This document shows, in pieces, positions 36,570 to 50,410 of a stretch of DNA of 64,000 nucleotides. Both the position numbers and the translations under genes were made by a program. Each line of letters opens with the position of its first letter. Positions within the stretch are counted from its first letter, which is position 1. This DNA comes from Blastocystis sp. Blastoise (lineage: Eukaryota > Sar > Bigyra > Opalinata > Blastocystidae). The notes under the pieces are model-generated. The model saw nothing but the letters and a program-made list of their open reading frames with translations. It ran no database searches and was not told the DNA's origin. The stretch covers positions 143,071-207,070 of the forward strand of contig JBBPEB010000012.1 in the NCBI GenBank assembly GCA_039096225.1, written 5' to 3'.

Positions 36570-37089
36570 ATATACTCTGGAAGAACAATAATAGTAGATC
36601 CATGTTGAAATATATATCCTTGTACGAGAGGTAAACATGCTAAAGCAGGTAAAACTAGTTTATATCTCCAACGTAATTCAATTACATCATCTACAAATCC
36701 AAGTAATACCATAAAACATATAGATAAACATGCAGAAGAAAATGTAGCAATCTAAAAAGAAAAATAAAAAAATTATTCTAAATAATAATGTACATCTTCT
36801 TGGGTTTTACCATAAATAATTTGCATAATGATTATAATCAAAACAAGAACAGTACCAACGACAACACCTAATGATTCAGGACTATTTACAAAAAAAACAT
36901 AATTTATAAGGAATAGATAACAAAATACACATGAACATCTTCTCGATCAGTACCTTTTTTACAGAGGTCTTTACCCCATAAGCCACTCTTTTCTGTCATA
37001 GGCATAAAAACTGGAATTAGTTGATAAGTAACTAAACCACCATAACAAGAAAGAATAAGCGATATCAATATTCTGTACAAACTCTTCAA
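35038..37089 (-). CDS. ALG7: UDP-GlcNAc:dolichyl-phosphate GlcNAc-1-phosphotransferase (ALG7/DPAGT1)
   Basis: Multi-pass ER enzyme that transfers GlcNAc-1-phosphate to dolichyl phosphate, the first step of N-glycan precursor assembly and the target of tunicamycin. Exons read in order on the minus strand: [20 protein letters not shown] with [17 protein letters not shown] (to 36929); [14 protein letters not shown] (from 36882); the catalytic [119 protein letters not shown]; and a last exon ending [18 protein letters not shown]...[10 protein letters not shown]. The conserved LGFxDD and LRWR, the NGLEVGQ box, FVGD and the CPRHR motif all match. The DVHV/PES junction works with a GTATTT donor. The initiating exon is not resolved: the frame upstream of SLYR lacks an ATG, and the open frame at 37147-37344 cannot be joined in phase. 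Confidence 0.92.
36240..36310. repeat. (ATA)n/(TA)n microsatellite in an ALG7 intron
   Basis: Eight AAT trinucleotides followed by about 20 TA dinucleotides, within the intron between the FLGHLLG and FCTNAINIY exons. Confidence 0.9.
36488..36572. repeat. (TAAA)n microsatellite inside an ALG7 intron
   Basis: About twenty uninterrupted copies of the tetranucleotide AAAT/TAAA directly next to the donor of the intron after IIVLPE. On the coding strand it reads GTATATTTATTTATT, so the donor GTAT merges into the repeat. The length is probably variable. Confidence 0.95.
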
Positions 37090-38517
37090 ATATATATAAT
37101 ATAGATATTTCTAGATAAAGAAGATACTTCATCAAAATATAATTGACTAACTAGTACCAAAACAGGTATCATTATAAGAATTGACAGAATGAGTGCATCT
37201 TGTTTCATTTTTATAAATGAATATCACGTATAAGAAAAGAAAAGTAAGAAATAATGAAAAAACAAAATTAAAGTCCTTAACGGAAGTAGAACTTAACCCT
37301 ATCAAGAAAGTCATATTCAAAGAATTTTTTTTCTTTGCATTCAATGGAATATAATTTTAAAATTCTTTAAATATATATATGTAAATACTTCCAGTATATA
37401 GAGTCATTATGGGAAGATTTAATAGAAGTAAAATAAGATAGTTTCTTGGTAAATGAGTAGTTCATTTGAATCAAAAGCTATTATGATGCTTCTAGAAACT
37501 ATTGGAAGATGCTATAGAAGATATATGAACTTGATTATTATCTAATTAATGTGTTCAGTGATTGATATTACACATTTCTATGTCAAATAAGCGATTTTAT
37601 ATTTCAGAAAGTATTTACATAATTGTCATCAATGAGAAAAATATATGATTATTTCAGAAAATGTATTTAAATTTTCTGAAATCATTTTTTTTAAGTATTT
37701 TTCTACTAATTTTATTTTTTTTTTATATTGCAGATATCTTCTAGTTTCAATAGAAACTTTATGTATCTCATGTAAGCAAAATCTTAAAAAATGGATGGTA
37801 AACAGAATTTATACTTTTTTAAATTTACATATATATAGTTCTTTTAATATCATTTTTTTATATGGTATTACTAGTATAAACTCAACTAATTAGCATGAAC
37901 TTAATTTCTTCATAAAGAATTTTTATTTTAAATGCTTTATAAATCCAAATTGTTTATAGTTCATAAATATCATAGTATTCTAAAGTTAAAAAACAAAACA
38001 GAAAAATGAACGAGGACGATAAAAAAAGCTTAGATAAATTGAAAACGATATATATAATTAAGTTAAAAGTAAAATTAAATTAAGAAAAAGAAATATATGA
38101 TTTTTCTTTTGAAAAGATTTTTAGAAATTAAAAGAAAAATATATTAAAATTATCGATAAAATAAATTAACGCGAGCTCATAAAAGAAGAATGCTTAAATG
38201 ATACACAAGGAGAGCTCTTTAAAGGGTAAAAAGAAATTTTTAAAATTATAAACAATTAAAAGAAAATAAGATGTATATATATAGAAATATATATTAAATA
38301 AAATTTTTTACACGAAATGAAAAATAATTTGGTAAAATATATATATAAAAATAAAATATACTGTGTGCATATAAAAATATAATTTACACAACAAAAAGAA
38401 ATATAAAAAGAAATATATATAAAAAAATTTATAAAATATATAAAATATTAAAAAAAAAAATTAAAATATATAAAATTATAAAAAATAATTATAAATATGT
38501 ATTAAGTAAAAAAAAAA
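37090..38517. other. AT-rich intergenic sequence (ALG7 promoter side)
   Basis: The ALG7 N-terminal exon should lie in 37090-37350 but is not identified. A plus-strand frame at 37454 (MSSSFESKAIMMLLETIGRC..., 30 codons) has reasonable composition but no continuation. 37900-38517 is A-rich, with runs of A and simple AT. Nothing else is seen. Confidence 0.45.
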
Positions 38518-41500
38518 TTAAAGTGAACGAAGTCTTCGTTTATTAGCATTAACAATATGAATAGAATTAGGTTCAAGAGAAATAGTAGTATCACTATAGA
38601 TTATTCCTTTGTTTTTAATAAAGAATGATTTGAGTGGATCTTCTAAAGAAGATAATATATCAACAGTAGTATCAGTATAAGAAGTAGGAACAGAAGCACG
38701 AATAGTAAAAGAAGTCTTAACATCTAAATTATCATTATTATATTCATGGAAATTATAAACATCCATAGAATAATAGAGTTGTTTTGTAGTTTGAAGAATA
38801 TATCTCTTAAGAAGAATCTTGATTTCACAAGTAAATTCTTGCATAAATATATCAGAAGCAGAATAAGTAATATCAATATAAGTAAGATCACTTCCAAAAG
38901 GAGGATTAATAGGTTTACATTGATGTTGACGTCTAGTATTATAAGAATCATAATGACGTTGTAAACATCTTTCACTTATTATACCCGTATAACCAGAAGG
39001 ACAAGATTCATAATGATATTCAGTAAGAGATACACTTGATAAATCATCATATTCACATATATCATTAAGAGACTTAGAGTCAATAATGCTGGGAACAGAA
39101 ATATAAATATAATTATGGAAAAGATAAGGATTAGTAGAATGTAAATTATCAATAATAGAATTAACAGAAACAGGAATATATTTTTCTAATGTTGTTAAAC
39201 TAATATAATTTGATTCAAAACGGAAATGAAGTGTCACAGTAAATATACCCTATAGATATATATTATAGATTTTTATTATTAAATTATATAAAGTTATATT
39301 GAATAAATAAAAAATAATTAAATAAATAATATATACATTTTCAAAAGTATAACTATAAGCATAATCACGAATAGATCCTAATTTATAAGCAAAAGAACGA
39401 ATTACACTTTGAGAAATAAGGAATTCAGCATCACTATCATAATCATATATAGCAAGATTATTAAATATATAATTAACATCAATAAGTGAATGACCAGCTT
39501 GAATATTTTTATCAACTATAAAAAGAAAATATTAATATTATAAAGTAAATAAATAATAATAAAATAAATAATAATAAAAAAAAAAACAATAAATAATAAA
39601 AAATATACCTAATCCAGAATAATCAGTTTGTTCAAATTGTGGACCATTAATAGTAGAAATACAATTCTTAGTAATATAACCTATATTAATATCATTATTA
39701 ATATATAAAGAAGCTCTATATCCAACAAGTGTTTCAGGCCATATTCCATCTTCATCTATTATACTAGAACAACTAGTCTTCTTTATACATTCAGATTCAT
39801 ATACATATTCATCAGATTTACATTCTGTACACATTGTATTACCATTTAATAATTTATTTGTATAACCATTTATACATAATTGACATATCTTAGATCCAGA
39901 TGTAGACCAATATTGACCATAACAACCTGTCATAGTTTCTATAGATCCATCAGGACATATCATACCAGAAGGACAAGTATCACATACTTTTGTTCCATCA
40001 TCAGGATTTATATATACAGGATATTGACCAGAATTACATTCAGTACAATTATTTTCTATTGTTTCATCCCATTCACCACTTATAGAACAGGATAACCATA
40101 TACCACCTTCATAACAATGCATTCCTGATTTATGACCAGCTGGTGTTTCGGGTATACTAAATTCTAATTCATGATAATTCACTATCTTTGAAGGACAATA
40201 TATTTGTTTACATGTATTTATTATAGGAGACCATAATTTATCAGATAAACAATTACGAATTATACTACCAGAATAACCATCTTCACATTTTAAGGATACT
40301 GATCCACCTACACTTGTATCAGGGAATATATAACCATTCTCTTCTATAGAATTACAATAAGTAGAACTACTTACTATTGATATTATTATATCTATACTAC
40401 CACCTTCATTTCTTAAAGTAATTGTATAAGATGATAAAGGAATAATAACAGTAGGAGTACCACTTATCATACCTGTATGAATATCAAAAATAAGATTCGA
40501 AGGTAAAGAAGGAGTTATAGAAAATTCAACATTTAATCCTTTATAAGTAGGAATAAGTGGAGTCATAGGTGTATTAATAGGAATAGAAATTTGATTTTGA
40601 GGATAAGAAACATCATAAGGAGCACGTAATTCACATGAATCTTCTATAATAGATCCCCATGTAGCAGGATATACATTATTACATATACGATGAGAATTAC
40701 CTATATAATACATAGGATCATTACAATTTATAATACTTTCTTCTCCAGCAATAGTTTTAGGCCACATACCATCACTTTCACAATATAATTCATTTATAGT
40801 TATGGATATAGTAAATGAATCATTATAAGGTTCAGATAAAGATATAGTATATATAGTAGTATCAAGTATAGTAGTAGAAGAACCAGAAATAATAGCAGTA
40901 TGAGTATCAAATGAAAGTCCATTAGGTAATAAAGGACTAATAGTAAATGATTGAATAGGTTTAGAACAAGGAATATCATATATAGGCATAGATTCTAATC
41001 TACTTATACTAAATATATTTTGAGAAGGAATACAAGATACAGTTGGTATATAACAATGATTTTCTACAGATTCCCATATACCTTCTGAATTACATTTTCT
41101 CATATAAACACCTTCATAAGGAGTAGAACAGGAAATACTCATACTTGTATTAATATCAATAGAATTCCATTCTAAATTATAAACAGAATCAATATCAGTC
41201 ATACATTGCTTTATAGAACATGTATTAATAGTATTAGACCATGTACCATCTAAATTACATTTCTTTGTTATACTACCTTCTAATCCTTCATCACATGATT
41301 TAGTTGATGTTGTATTTGTAGGAGTAATATCCCATATAACATCATCTTCAATTATACTATTACATGTATTTCTAGTACATGTATTAGTAATTTCACTCCA
41401 ATAACTATTATCATTATCAATACATTCACGAGATATTAAACCACTATATAATTCACTTTCAGGACAAGATAATTCTATCTTTGTACCAGCAACACTTTCT

Positions 41501-44500
41501 TCATATTTACCATCTTCAGTAGCATCACATATCTTATTAAGAATTGTAATAGCAATAATTACACTACCAGATTTATCTTCATTAATAGCAGTAATAGTAT
41601 ATTCAGTAATAGAAGAATAAATTAAAGGAATACCACTAATAGAACCATTTTCATTATTAAATATTAATCCAGATGGTAATTCAGGACTAATACTATAAGA
41701 TGATACATAATTTTCTATTATAGGCATTATATTTACATTAGATGTCTTTCTATACCAAATATAACTACTTTCATCATAATTAATTATAGGAATCTTATAT
41801 TTACATGTATTTTCTTCATCTTCCCATGTAGCAGGATATATATTATTACATACTCTAGTAATACTACCTTCTTTAAAAGAATCACATTCATGTGTAGATG
41901 TTGTACCACCAATAGCAAAATTCCAATCACCATCAACATTACAATATAATTCATTTATTATTACATTCATTTCATAACCACCAATTAATGGACTATTTAC
42001 ACTTATTATAAATTTAGTAGATGGTATTAATGTTGTTGTAGGAATACCAGATATTATACCAGTTTCACTATTAAATACTAATCCAGATGGTAATTCTGAA
42101 TTAATAGAATAAGATTCTATTATTTCACTATTACAACTAATACTATATTCAGGAACAGGTTGTAATCTAACTATATTAATTTCTGTTATACTAGGTATAC
42201 AAACAACATTAGTAGATGTACAATGATCAATTGGTTCAGACCATGTCTTATCTAAATTACAGAATCTTTCATAAGTACCAATAAATCCATCACCACATGA
42301 AATTGAAATTGATGTATTAGTAGGAATTGATTCATAAGTCTTACCATCATAAATATTTTCAGGACATTTCATTCTTATACAACTATCAGTTTCTGTACTC
42401 CAATAACTATTATCATTATCTATACATTCACGAGTAATACTACCTTCATATAATTCATTATTTTCACATGGAATACTAAATGAATTACCACTACTAGTTT
42501 CTTCATAACCATCTTCTGTAGCATCACATATCTTATTAAGAATTGTTATTGATATTATTGTACTATTAGATTTATCTTCATTATAAGCAGTAATTGTATA
42601 ATTATTTAATGATTTATATATTAAAGGAATACCACTTATAATACCATTCTCATTATTAAATATTAATCCAGATGGTAATGTAGGATTTATAACCCATTCT
42701 GTTACTATATTCTCTATATTTGGTATTATATTTACATTTGATGTCTTTCTATACCAAATATAATTTATTTCATTATAACTAATTATAGGAGATTTATAAA
42801 CACATGTATTAATTATTGATTCAGACCAACTAGCAGGATATTCATTATTACATAATCTTGTTATACTACCTTCTTTAAGAGAATCACATTCATGTGTAGC
42901 AATTGTACCAGCAACAGTTTCAGACCATTCACCATCAACATTACAATATAATTCATTTATAGTTATTGATAAAGATATACTACCAATATAACCAACAGGT
43001 TGAATAGTATATATTTGTTTAGACATTATAGAACTATAATATCCAGATATAATACCAGTTTCAGAATTAAATGATAATGTTTCAATATCAGAAATAATAG
43101 GATTAATAGTAAATGTAGTAATAGGTTTATTACAAGTAATAGTATAAGTAGGAATAGGTTGTAATCTTACAATAGTAATTTCTGATATATCTATAGTACA
43201 ATCAATAGAAGGTAATCCACAAGTATTAATAGTATTAGACCATGTACCATCTAAATTACATTTCTTTGTTATACTACCTTCTAATCCTTCATCACATGAT
43301 TTAGTTGATGTTGTATTTGTAGGAGTAATATCCCATATAACATCATCTTCAGTTATACTATTACATGTATTTCTAGTACATGTATTAATAATTTCACTCC
43401 AATAACTATTATCATTATCTATACATTCACGAGATATTAAACCATTATATAATTCATTTTCAGGACATAATAATTCTATCTTTGTACCAGCAACACTTTC
43501 TTCATATTTACCATCTTCACTAGCATCACATATCTTATTAAGAATTGTTATTGATATTATTACATTATTAGATTTATCTTCATTATAAGCAGTAATTGTA
43601 TATTCAGTAATAGTAGAATAAATTAAAGGAATACCACTAATAGAACCATTTTCATTATTAAATATTAATCCAGATGGTAATTCAGGACTAATACTATAAG
43701 ATGATACATAATTTTCTATTATAGGCATTATATTTACATTAGATGTCTTTCTATACCAAATATAACTACTTTCATCATAATTAATTATAGGAATCTTATA
43801 TTTACATGTATTTTCTTCATCTTCCCATGTAGCAGGATATATATTATTACATACTCTAGTAATACTACCTTCTTTAAAAGAATCACATTCATGTGTAGAT
43901 GTTGTACCACCAATAGCAAAATTCCAATCACCATCAACATTACAATATAATTCATTTATTATTACATTCATTTCATAACCACCAATTAATGGACTATTTA
44001 CACTTATTATAAATTTAGTAGATGGTATTAATGTTGTTGTAGGAATACCAGATATTATACCAGTTTCACTATTAAATACTAATCCAGATGGTAATTCTGA
44101 ATTAATAGAATAAGATTCTATTATTTCACTATTACAACTAATACTATATTCAGGAACAGGTTGTAATCTAACTATATTAATTTCTGTTATACTAGGTATA
44201 CAAACAACATTAGTAGATGTACAATGATCAATTGGTTCAGACCATGTCTTATCTAAATTACAGAATCTTTCATAAGTACCAATAAATCCATCACCACATG
44301 AAATTGAAATTGATGTATTAGTAGGAATTGATTCATAAGTCTTACCATCATAAATATTTTCAGGACATTTCATTCTTATACAACTATCAGTTTCTGTACT
44401 CCAATAACTATTATCATTATCTATACATTCACGAGTAATACTACCTTCATATAATTCATTATTTTCACATGGAATACTAAATGAATTACCACTACTAGTT

Positions 44501-47500
44501 TCTTCATAACCATCTTCTGTAGCATCACATATCTTATTAAGAATTGTTATTGATATTATTGTACTATTAGATTTATCTTCATTATAAGCAGTAATTGTAT
44601 AATTATTTAATGATTTATATATTAAAGGAATACCACTTATAATACCATTCTCATTATTAAATATTAATCCAGATGGTAATGTAGGATTTATAACCCATTC
44701 TGTTACTATATTCTCTATATTTGGTATTATATTTACATTTGATGTCTTTCTATACCAAATATAATTTATTTCATTATAACTAATTATAGGAGATTTATAA
44801 ACACATGTATTAATTATTGATTCAGACCAACTAGCAGGATATTCATTATTACATAATCTTGTTATACTACCTTCTTTAAGAGAATCACATTCATGTGTAG
44901 CAATTGTACCAGCAACAGTTTCAGACCATTCACCATCAACATTACAATATAATTCATTTATAGTTATTGATAAAGATATACTACCAATATAACCAACAGG
45001 TTGAATAGTATATATTTGTTTAGACATTATAGAACTATAATATCCAGATATAATACCAGTTTCAGAATTAAATGATAATGTTTCAATATCAGAAATAATA
45101 GGATTAATAGTAAATGTAGTAATAGGTTTATTACAAGTAATAGTATAAGTAGGAATAGGTTGTAATCTTACAATAGTAATTTCTGATATATCTATAGTAC
45201 AATCAATAGAAGGTAATCCACAAGTATTAATAGTATTAGACCATGTACCATCTAAATTACATTTCTTTGTTATACTACCTTCTAATCCTTCATCACATGA
45301 TTTAGTTGATGTTGTATTTGTAGGAGTAATATCCCATATAACATCATCTTCAGTTATACTATTACATGTATTTCTAGTACATGTATTAATAATTTCACTC
45401 CAATAACTATTATCATTATCTATACATTCACGAGATATTAAACCATTATATAATTCATTTTCAGGACATAATAATTCTATCTTTGTACCAGCAACACTTT
45501 CTTCATATTTACCATCTTCACTAGCATCACATATCTTATTAAGAATTGTTATTGATATTATTACATTATTAGATTTATCTTCATTATAAGCAGTAATTGT
45601 ATATTCAGTAATAGTAGAATAAATTAAAGGAATACCACTAATAGAACCATTTTCATTATTAAATATTAATCCAGATGGTAATTCAGGACTAATACTATAA
45701 GATGATACATAATTTTCTATTATAGGCATTATATTTACATTAGATGTCTTTCTATACCAAATATAACTACTTTCATCATAATTAATTATAGGAATCTTAT
45801 ATTTACATGTATTTTCTTCATCTTCCCATGTAGCAGGATATATATTATTACATACTCTAGTAATACTACCTTCTTTAAAAGAATCACATTCATGTGTAGA
45901 TGTTGTACCACCAATAGCAAAATTCCAATCACCATCAACATTACAATATAATTCATTTATTACTATATTCATTTCATAACCACCAATTAATGGACTATTT
46001 ACACTTATTATAAATTTATTTGATGGTATTAATGTTGTTGTAGGAATACCAGATATTATACCAGTTTCACTATTAAATATTAATCCAGATGGTAATTCTG
46101 AATTAATAGAATAAGATTCTATTATTTCACTATTACAACTAATACTATATTCAGGAACAGGTTGTAATCTAACTATATTTATTTCTGTTATACTTGGTAT
46201 ACAAACAACATTAGTAGATGTACAATGATCAATTGGTTCAGACCATGTCTTATCTAAATTACAGAATCTTTCATAAGTACCAATAAATCCATCACCACAT
46301 GAAATTGAAATTGATGTATTAGTAGGAATTGATTCATAAGTCTTATCATTATAAATATTTTCAGGACATTTCATTCTTATACAACTATCAGTTTCTGTAC
46401 TCCAATAACTATTATCATTATCTATACATTCACGAGTAATACTACCTTCATATAATTCATTATTTTCACATGGAATACTAAATGAATTACCACTACTAGT
46501 TTCTTCATAACCATCTTCTGTAGCATCACATATCTTATTAAGAATTGTTATTGATATTATTGTACTATTAGATTTATCTTCATTATAAGCAGTAATTGTA
46601 TAATTATTTAATGATTTATATATTAAAGGAATACCACTTATAATACCATTCTCATTATTAAATATTAATCCAGATGGTAATGTAGGATTTATAACCCATT
46701 CTGTTACTATATTCTCTATATTTGGTATTATATTTACATTTGATGTCTTTCTATACCAAATATAATTTATTTCATTATAACTAATTATAGGAGATTTATA
46801 AACACATGTATTAATTATTGATTCAGACCAACTAGCAGGATATTCATTATTACATAATCTTGTTATACTACCTTCTTTAAAAGAATCACATTCATGTGTA
46901 GCAATTGTACCAGCAACAGTTTCAGACCATTCACCATCAACATTACAATATAATTCATTTATAGTTATTGATAAAGATATACTACCAATATAACCAACAG
47001 GTTGAATAGTATATATTTGTTTAGACATTATAGAACTATAATATCCAGATATAATACCAGTTTCAGAATTAAATGATAATGTTTCAATATCAGAAATAAT
47101 AGGATTAATAGTAAATGTAGTAATAGGTTTATTACAAGTAATAGTATAAGTAGGAATAGGTTGTAATCTTACAATAGTAATTTCTGATATATCTATAGTA
47201 CAATCAATAGAAGGTAATCCACAAGTATTAATAGTATTAGACCATGTACCATCTAAATTACATTTCTTTGTTATACTACCTTCTAATCCTTCATCACATG
47301 ATTTAGTTACTGTTGTATTTGTAGGAGTAATATCCCATATAACATCATCTTCAGTTATACTATTACATGTATTTCTAGTACATGTATTAATAATTTCACT
47401 CCAATAACTATTATCATTATCTATACATTCACGAGATATTATACCATTATATAATTCATTTTCAGGACATAATAATTCTATCTTTGTACCAGCAACACTT

Positions 47501-48813
47501 TCTTCATATTTACCATCTTCTGTAGCATCACATATCTTATTAAGAATTGTTATTGATATTATTACATTATTAGATTTATCTTCATTATAAGCAGTAATTG
47601 TATATTCAGTAATATCAGAATAAATTAAAGGAATACCACTAATAGAACCATTTTCATTATTAAATATTAATCCAGATGGTAATTCAGGACTAATACTATA
47701 AGATGATACATAATTTTCTATTATAGGCATTATATTTATATTAGATGTCTTTCTATACCAAATATAATTATTATTTTCATAATTAATTATAGGAATCTTA
47801 TATTTACATGTATTTTCTTCATCTTCCCATGTAGCAGGATATACATTATTACATACTCTAGTAATACTACCTTCTTTAAAAGAATCACATTCATGTGTAA
47901 CAGTTGTACCACCAATAGCAAAATTCCAATCACCATCAACATTACAATATAATTCATTTATTACTATATTCATTTCATAACCACCAATTAATGGACTATT
48001 TACACTTATTATAAATTTATTTGATGGTATTAATGTTGTTGTAGGAATACCAGATATTATACCAGTTTCACTATTAAATATTAATCCAGATGGTAATTCT
48101 GAATTAATAGAATAAGATTCTATTATTTCACTATTACAACTAATACTATATTCAGGAACAGGTTGTAATCTAACTATATTTATTTCTGTTATACTTGGTA
48201 TACAAACAACATTAGTAGATGTACAATGATCAATTGGTTCAGACCATGTCTTATCTAAATTACAGAATCTTTCATAAGTACCAATAAATCCATCACCACA
48301 TGAAATTGAAATTGATGTATTAGTAGGAATTGATTCATAAGTCTTATCATTATAAATATTTTCAGGACATTTCATTCTTATACAACTATCAGTTTCTGTA
48401 CTCCAATAACTATTATCATTATCTATACATTCACGAGTAATAGAACCTTCATATAATTCATTATTTTCACAAGGAATACTAAATGAATTACCACTAGTAG
48501 TTTCTTCATAACCATCTTCTGTAGCATCACATATCTTATTAAGAATTGTTATTGATATTATTGTACTATTAGATTTATCTTCATTATAAGCAGTAATTGT
48601 ATAATTATTTAATGATTTATATATTAAAGGAATACCACTTATAATACCATTCTCATTATTAAATATTAATCCAGATGGTAATGTAGGATTTATAACCCAT
48701 TCTGTTACTATATTCTCTATATTTGGTATTATATTTACATTTGATGTCTTTCTATACCAAATATAATTTATTTCATTATAACTAATTATAGGAGATTTAT
48801 AAACAGATTGCAT
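38518..48813 (-). CDS. Giant repetitive secreted/surface protein of sushi-like and putative Ig (He_PIG) modules
   Basis: Exons 48813-39609, 39515-39337 and 39249-38518, joined in phase at GTAT...TATAG introns, give about 3,370 residues in this part. The bulk alternates putative-Ig modules (consensus LPSGLIFNNENGIISGIPL) with Cys-rich sushi-like modules (CDATEDG...CPENELYNG.ISRECIDNDNSYWS...C). Residues 1 to about 2000 are three near-identical 667-residue repeats; a diverged partial copy follows. Then come SIKQCMTDIDSV, two more Ig/sushi pairs, and an ephrin-receptor/GCC2-type Cys-rich segment (CNSGQYPVYI...CDTCPSGMICPDGS...YTNKLLNGNTMCTEC). The C-terminal 300 residues (NIQAGHSLIDVNYIFNNLAI to NANKRRLRSL) are unique. 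No transmembrane segment is obvious. Module types point to extracellular adhesion or glycan binding. The ATG at 48813 is probably not the true start: it lies inside a repeat, at the edge of foreign-looking DNA, and the same module resumes at 50.25 kb. Confidence 0.8.
42790..48794 (-). repeat. Three tandem 2,001-bp in-frame coding repeats
   Basis: The landmark GATTTATAA recurs at 42791, 44792, 46793 and 48794, exactly 2,001 bp apart each time. Copies differ by only scattered single bases (for example CTTACCATC versus CTTATCATT in the ENIYDGK/ENIYNDK codons). Each 667-residue unit is itself two homologous halves of about 333 residues, each with two Ig-like and several sushi-like modules. A further copy toward 40.8 kb is partial and diverges. 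Confidence 0.95.
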
Positions 48814-49796
48814 GGGTATTGCTCTTGTTGGGGGGAATGGTGTGGTGTTTGGTGTATTTGTCGGTTGGTTGGTGTGTGTGGTTGTTGGTGGTGGGTGTTG
48901 TTTGTAATAATGGGTTGTTTGTTTTGTTTTTGTTATTTTGTGTTGGTTTGTGGAGTTCCCATATAAAACTTGTTATACTATTATGTTTCTAGTATGTTTA
49001 ATATTCATATAATTTATTTTTGGTTTTCTTTTTTTGGTTTTTGCTTTTACTGGCAATATTTTTAATGTTTGTTTTTATTTTGTTTTTGGTTTGGTGTTTA
49101 GGATACTTGAACCATTTTTTTTTTGTGTTTGGTTTGAGTTTTGTTTTTTGTTTTCTTTTTTTTTTTGGTTTTTTTAGTTTTTTTTCGGGTTTTTTATTTG
49201 TTCTTGGGTGTTTCTGTTAATAAATTATTTTTTTTTTTTCCCATTAATGGTTTTCTTTTAATTTTTGTGTTTGTTGTTGTGGATCAGATTTTCAGTTTCT
49301 ATTTTTTCGTGGTTTTGTTATGTGTTTTCTTTCTATCTTTTGGAGGTTGTAATTATTTTTGTTGTTAATTGTGTGTATGTTTGGTTGCTGTTTATTAGAT
49401 CTTTATAGTCTATTCCATGATTGATTGGTTTGTGGATTGATTATAAGTCTTATATTATTTTGGATTTTTTTTCACTTAGTTTTGTCTCCAATAACTATTA
49501 TATTTCTATATTAGGTTTCTTATTTTTTTTATGGAATATAGTTCCCTCTAGTTATTTTGTGTATTTTTGAATTGTTTTGATTTTGTCTTTAGATTTATTT
49601 CATTATAGGTATTGTTTTTTTTGTTTTTTTAAGGAATCATTATAATAATTTCTTTTAAATTTAATAGATGTATGTGTTTTATTATTGTAGTTATTATGGA
49701 TTAATATTTTTTACATAGAACAAATTTTTTTTATGTTTAAATTGTTAGTTATTATGATTTTTTTTTTAGTTGTTTTTGTGTGAATTATTCTTATGT

Positions 49797-49827
<31 letters not shown>

Positions 49828-50244
49828 GTAGTTTGTTTTTTTATTTTTTTTTTGTTTTTTTTTTTTCGAGTATTGGTGTTGTTCCTATTCTTGGTTTCTC
49901 TTTTTGTAATGGAAAAAAAGGAGAAAGAAGGAAAAAGAACTAGACAAAAATCCATCACCACAAAATAAATATATTAGAGAATATATAAGTTTATATTAGA
50001 AAGATTTTAGGAGAGTTTTTTTTATAAATTTTTTGGTTTTGTTTTAAGAATTATTATATTATTTATACATTGAGAGTATTTCTTTTATAGAATTTTTTTT
50101 TTTTGAGGGGGTATTAAATGATTTTTCTTTTTTGTTTTTTTTTTTTTTTTTGGGTTATTTTTTTTTTTTATTGGTGGTTGTTGTTTTTTTTTTTAATTTT
50201 TTTTTATTTATTTTTATTTATAAAAAAATATCCATAAATAAAGC
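48803..50244. other. T/G-rich low-complexity DNA interrupting giant-protein coding sequence
   Basis: The plus strand is nearly all T and G for about 1.1 kb, with poly-T runs (49799-49827) and GGTTGGTTGGTGTGTG-type stretches (48860-48905). It is quite unlike the TA-rich spacers elsewhere. It is flanked by two identical 59-bp copies of giant-protein coding sequence (48744-48802 and 50245-50303) in the same orientation. Open frames inside are simple Phe/Val translations. It may be an insertion, a failed gap fill or a chimeric join. Confidence 0.7.
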
Positions 50245-50410
50245 ATGTCTTTCTATACCAAATATAATTTATTTCATTATAACTAATTATAGGAGATTTA
50301 TAAGTACAATAATTATTTGTAAGTACCCATTCATAAGAATCACTACGTTGACAAGTATATTCAATATATCCTTCTTTATGTATTCTTGCAATCTGTTTTG
50401 CTATTATATT
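50245..50410 (-). pseudogene. Detached coding fragment of the giant repetitive protein
   Basis: On the minus strand the frame reads AKQIARIHKEGYIEYTCQRS, then DSYEWVLTNNYCTYKSPIIS and the Ig-module start YNEINYIWYRKT, identical to residues 5-20 of the 38.5-48.8 kb gene. The first part is the end of a sushi-like module not found in the tandem copies, so this is where the array joins unique upstream sequence. Upstream, an AATAG at about 50406-50410 may be a splice acceptor. It is cut off at 50245 by the T/G-rich block. Confidence 0.7.

Noticed and set aside
37147-37344. Minus-strand frame as the first exon of ALG7
   Set aside because: The sequence does not resemble the ALG7 N terminus and none of the visible donor/acceptor pairs joins it in phase to SLYRILISL.
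49020-49968. Plus-strand hydrophobic frames that resemble multi-pass membrane proteins
   Set aside because: They are Phe/Val/Leu/Gly translations of T/G-rich simple sequence, with no charged loops and no splice signals.
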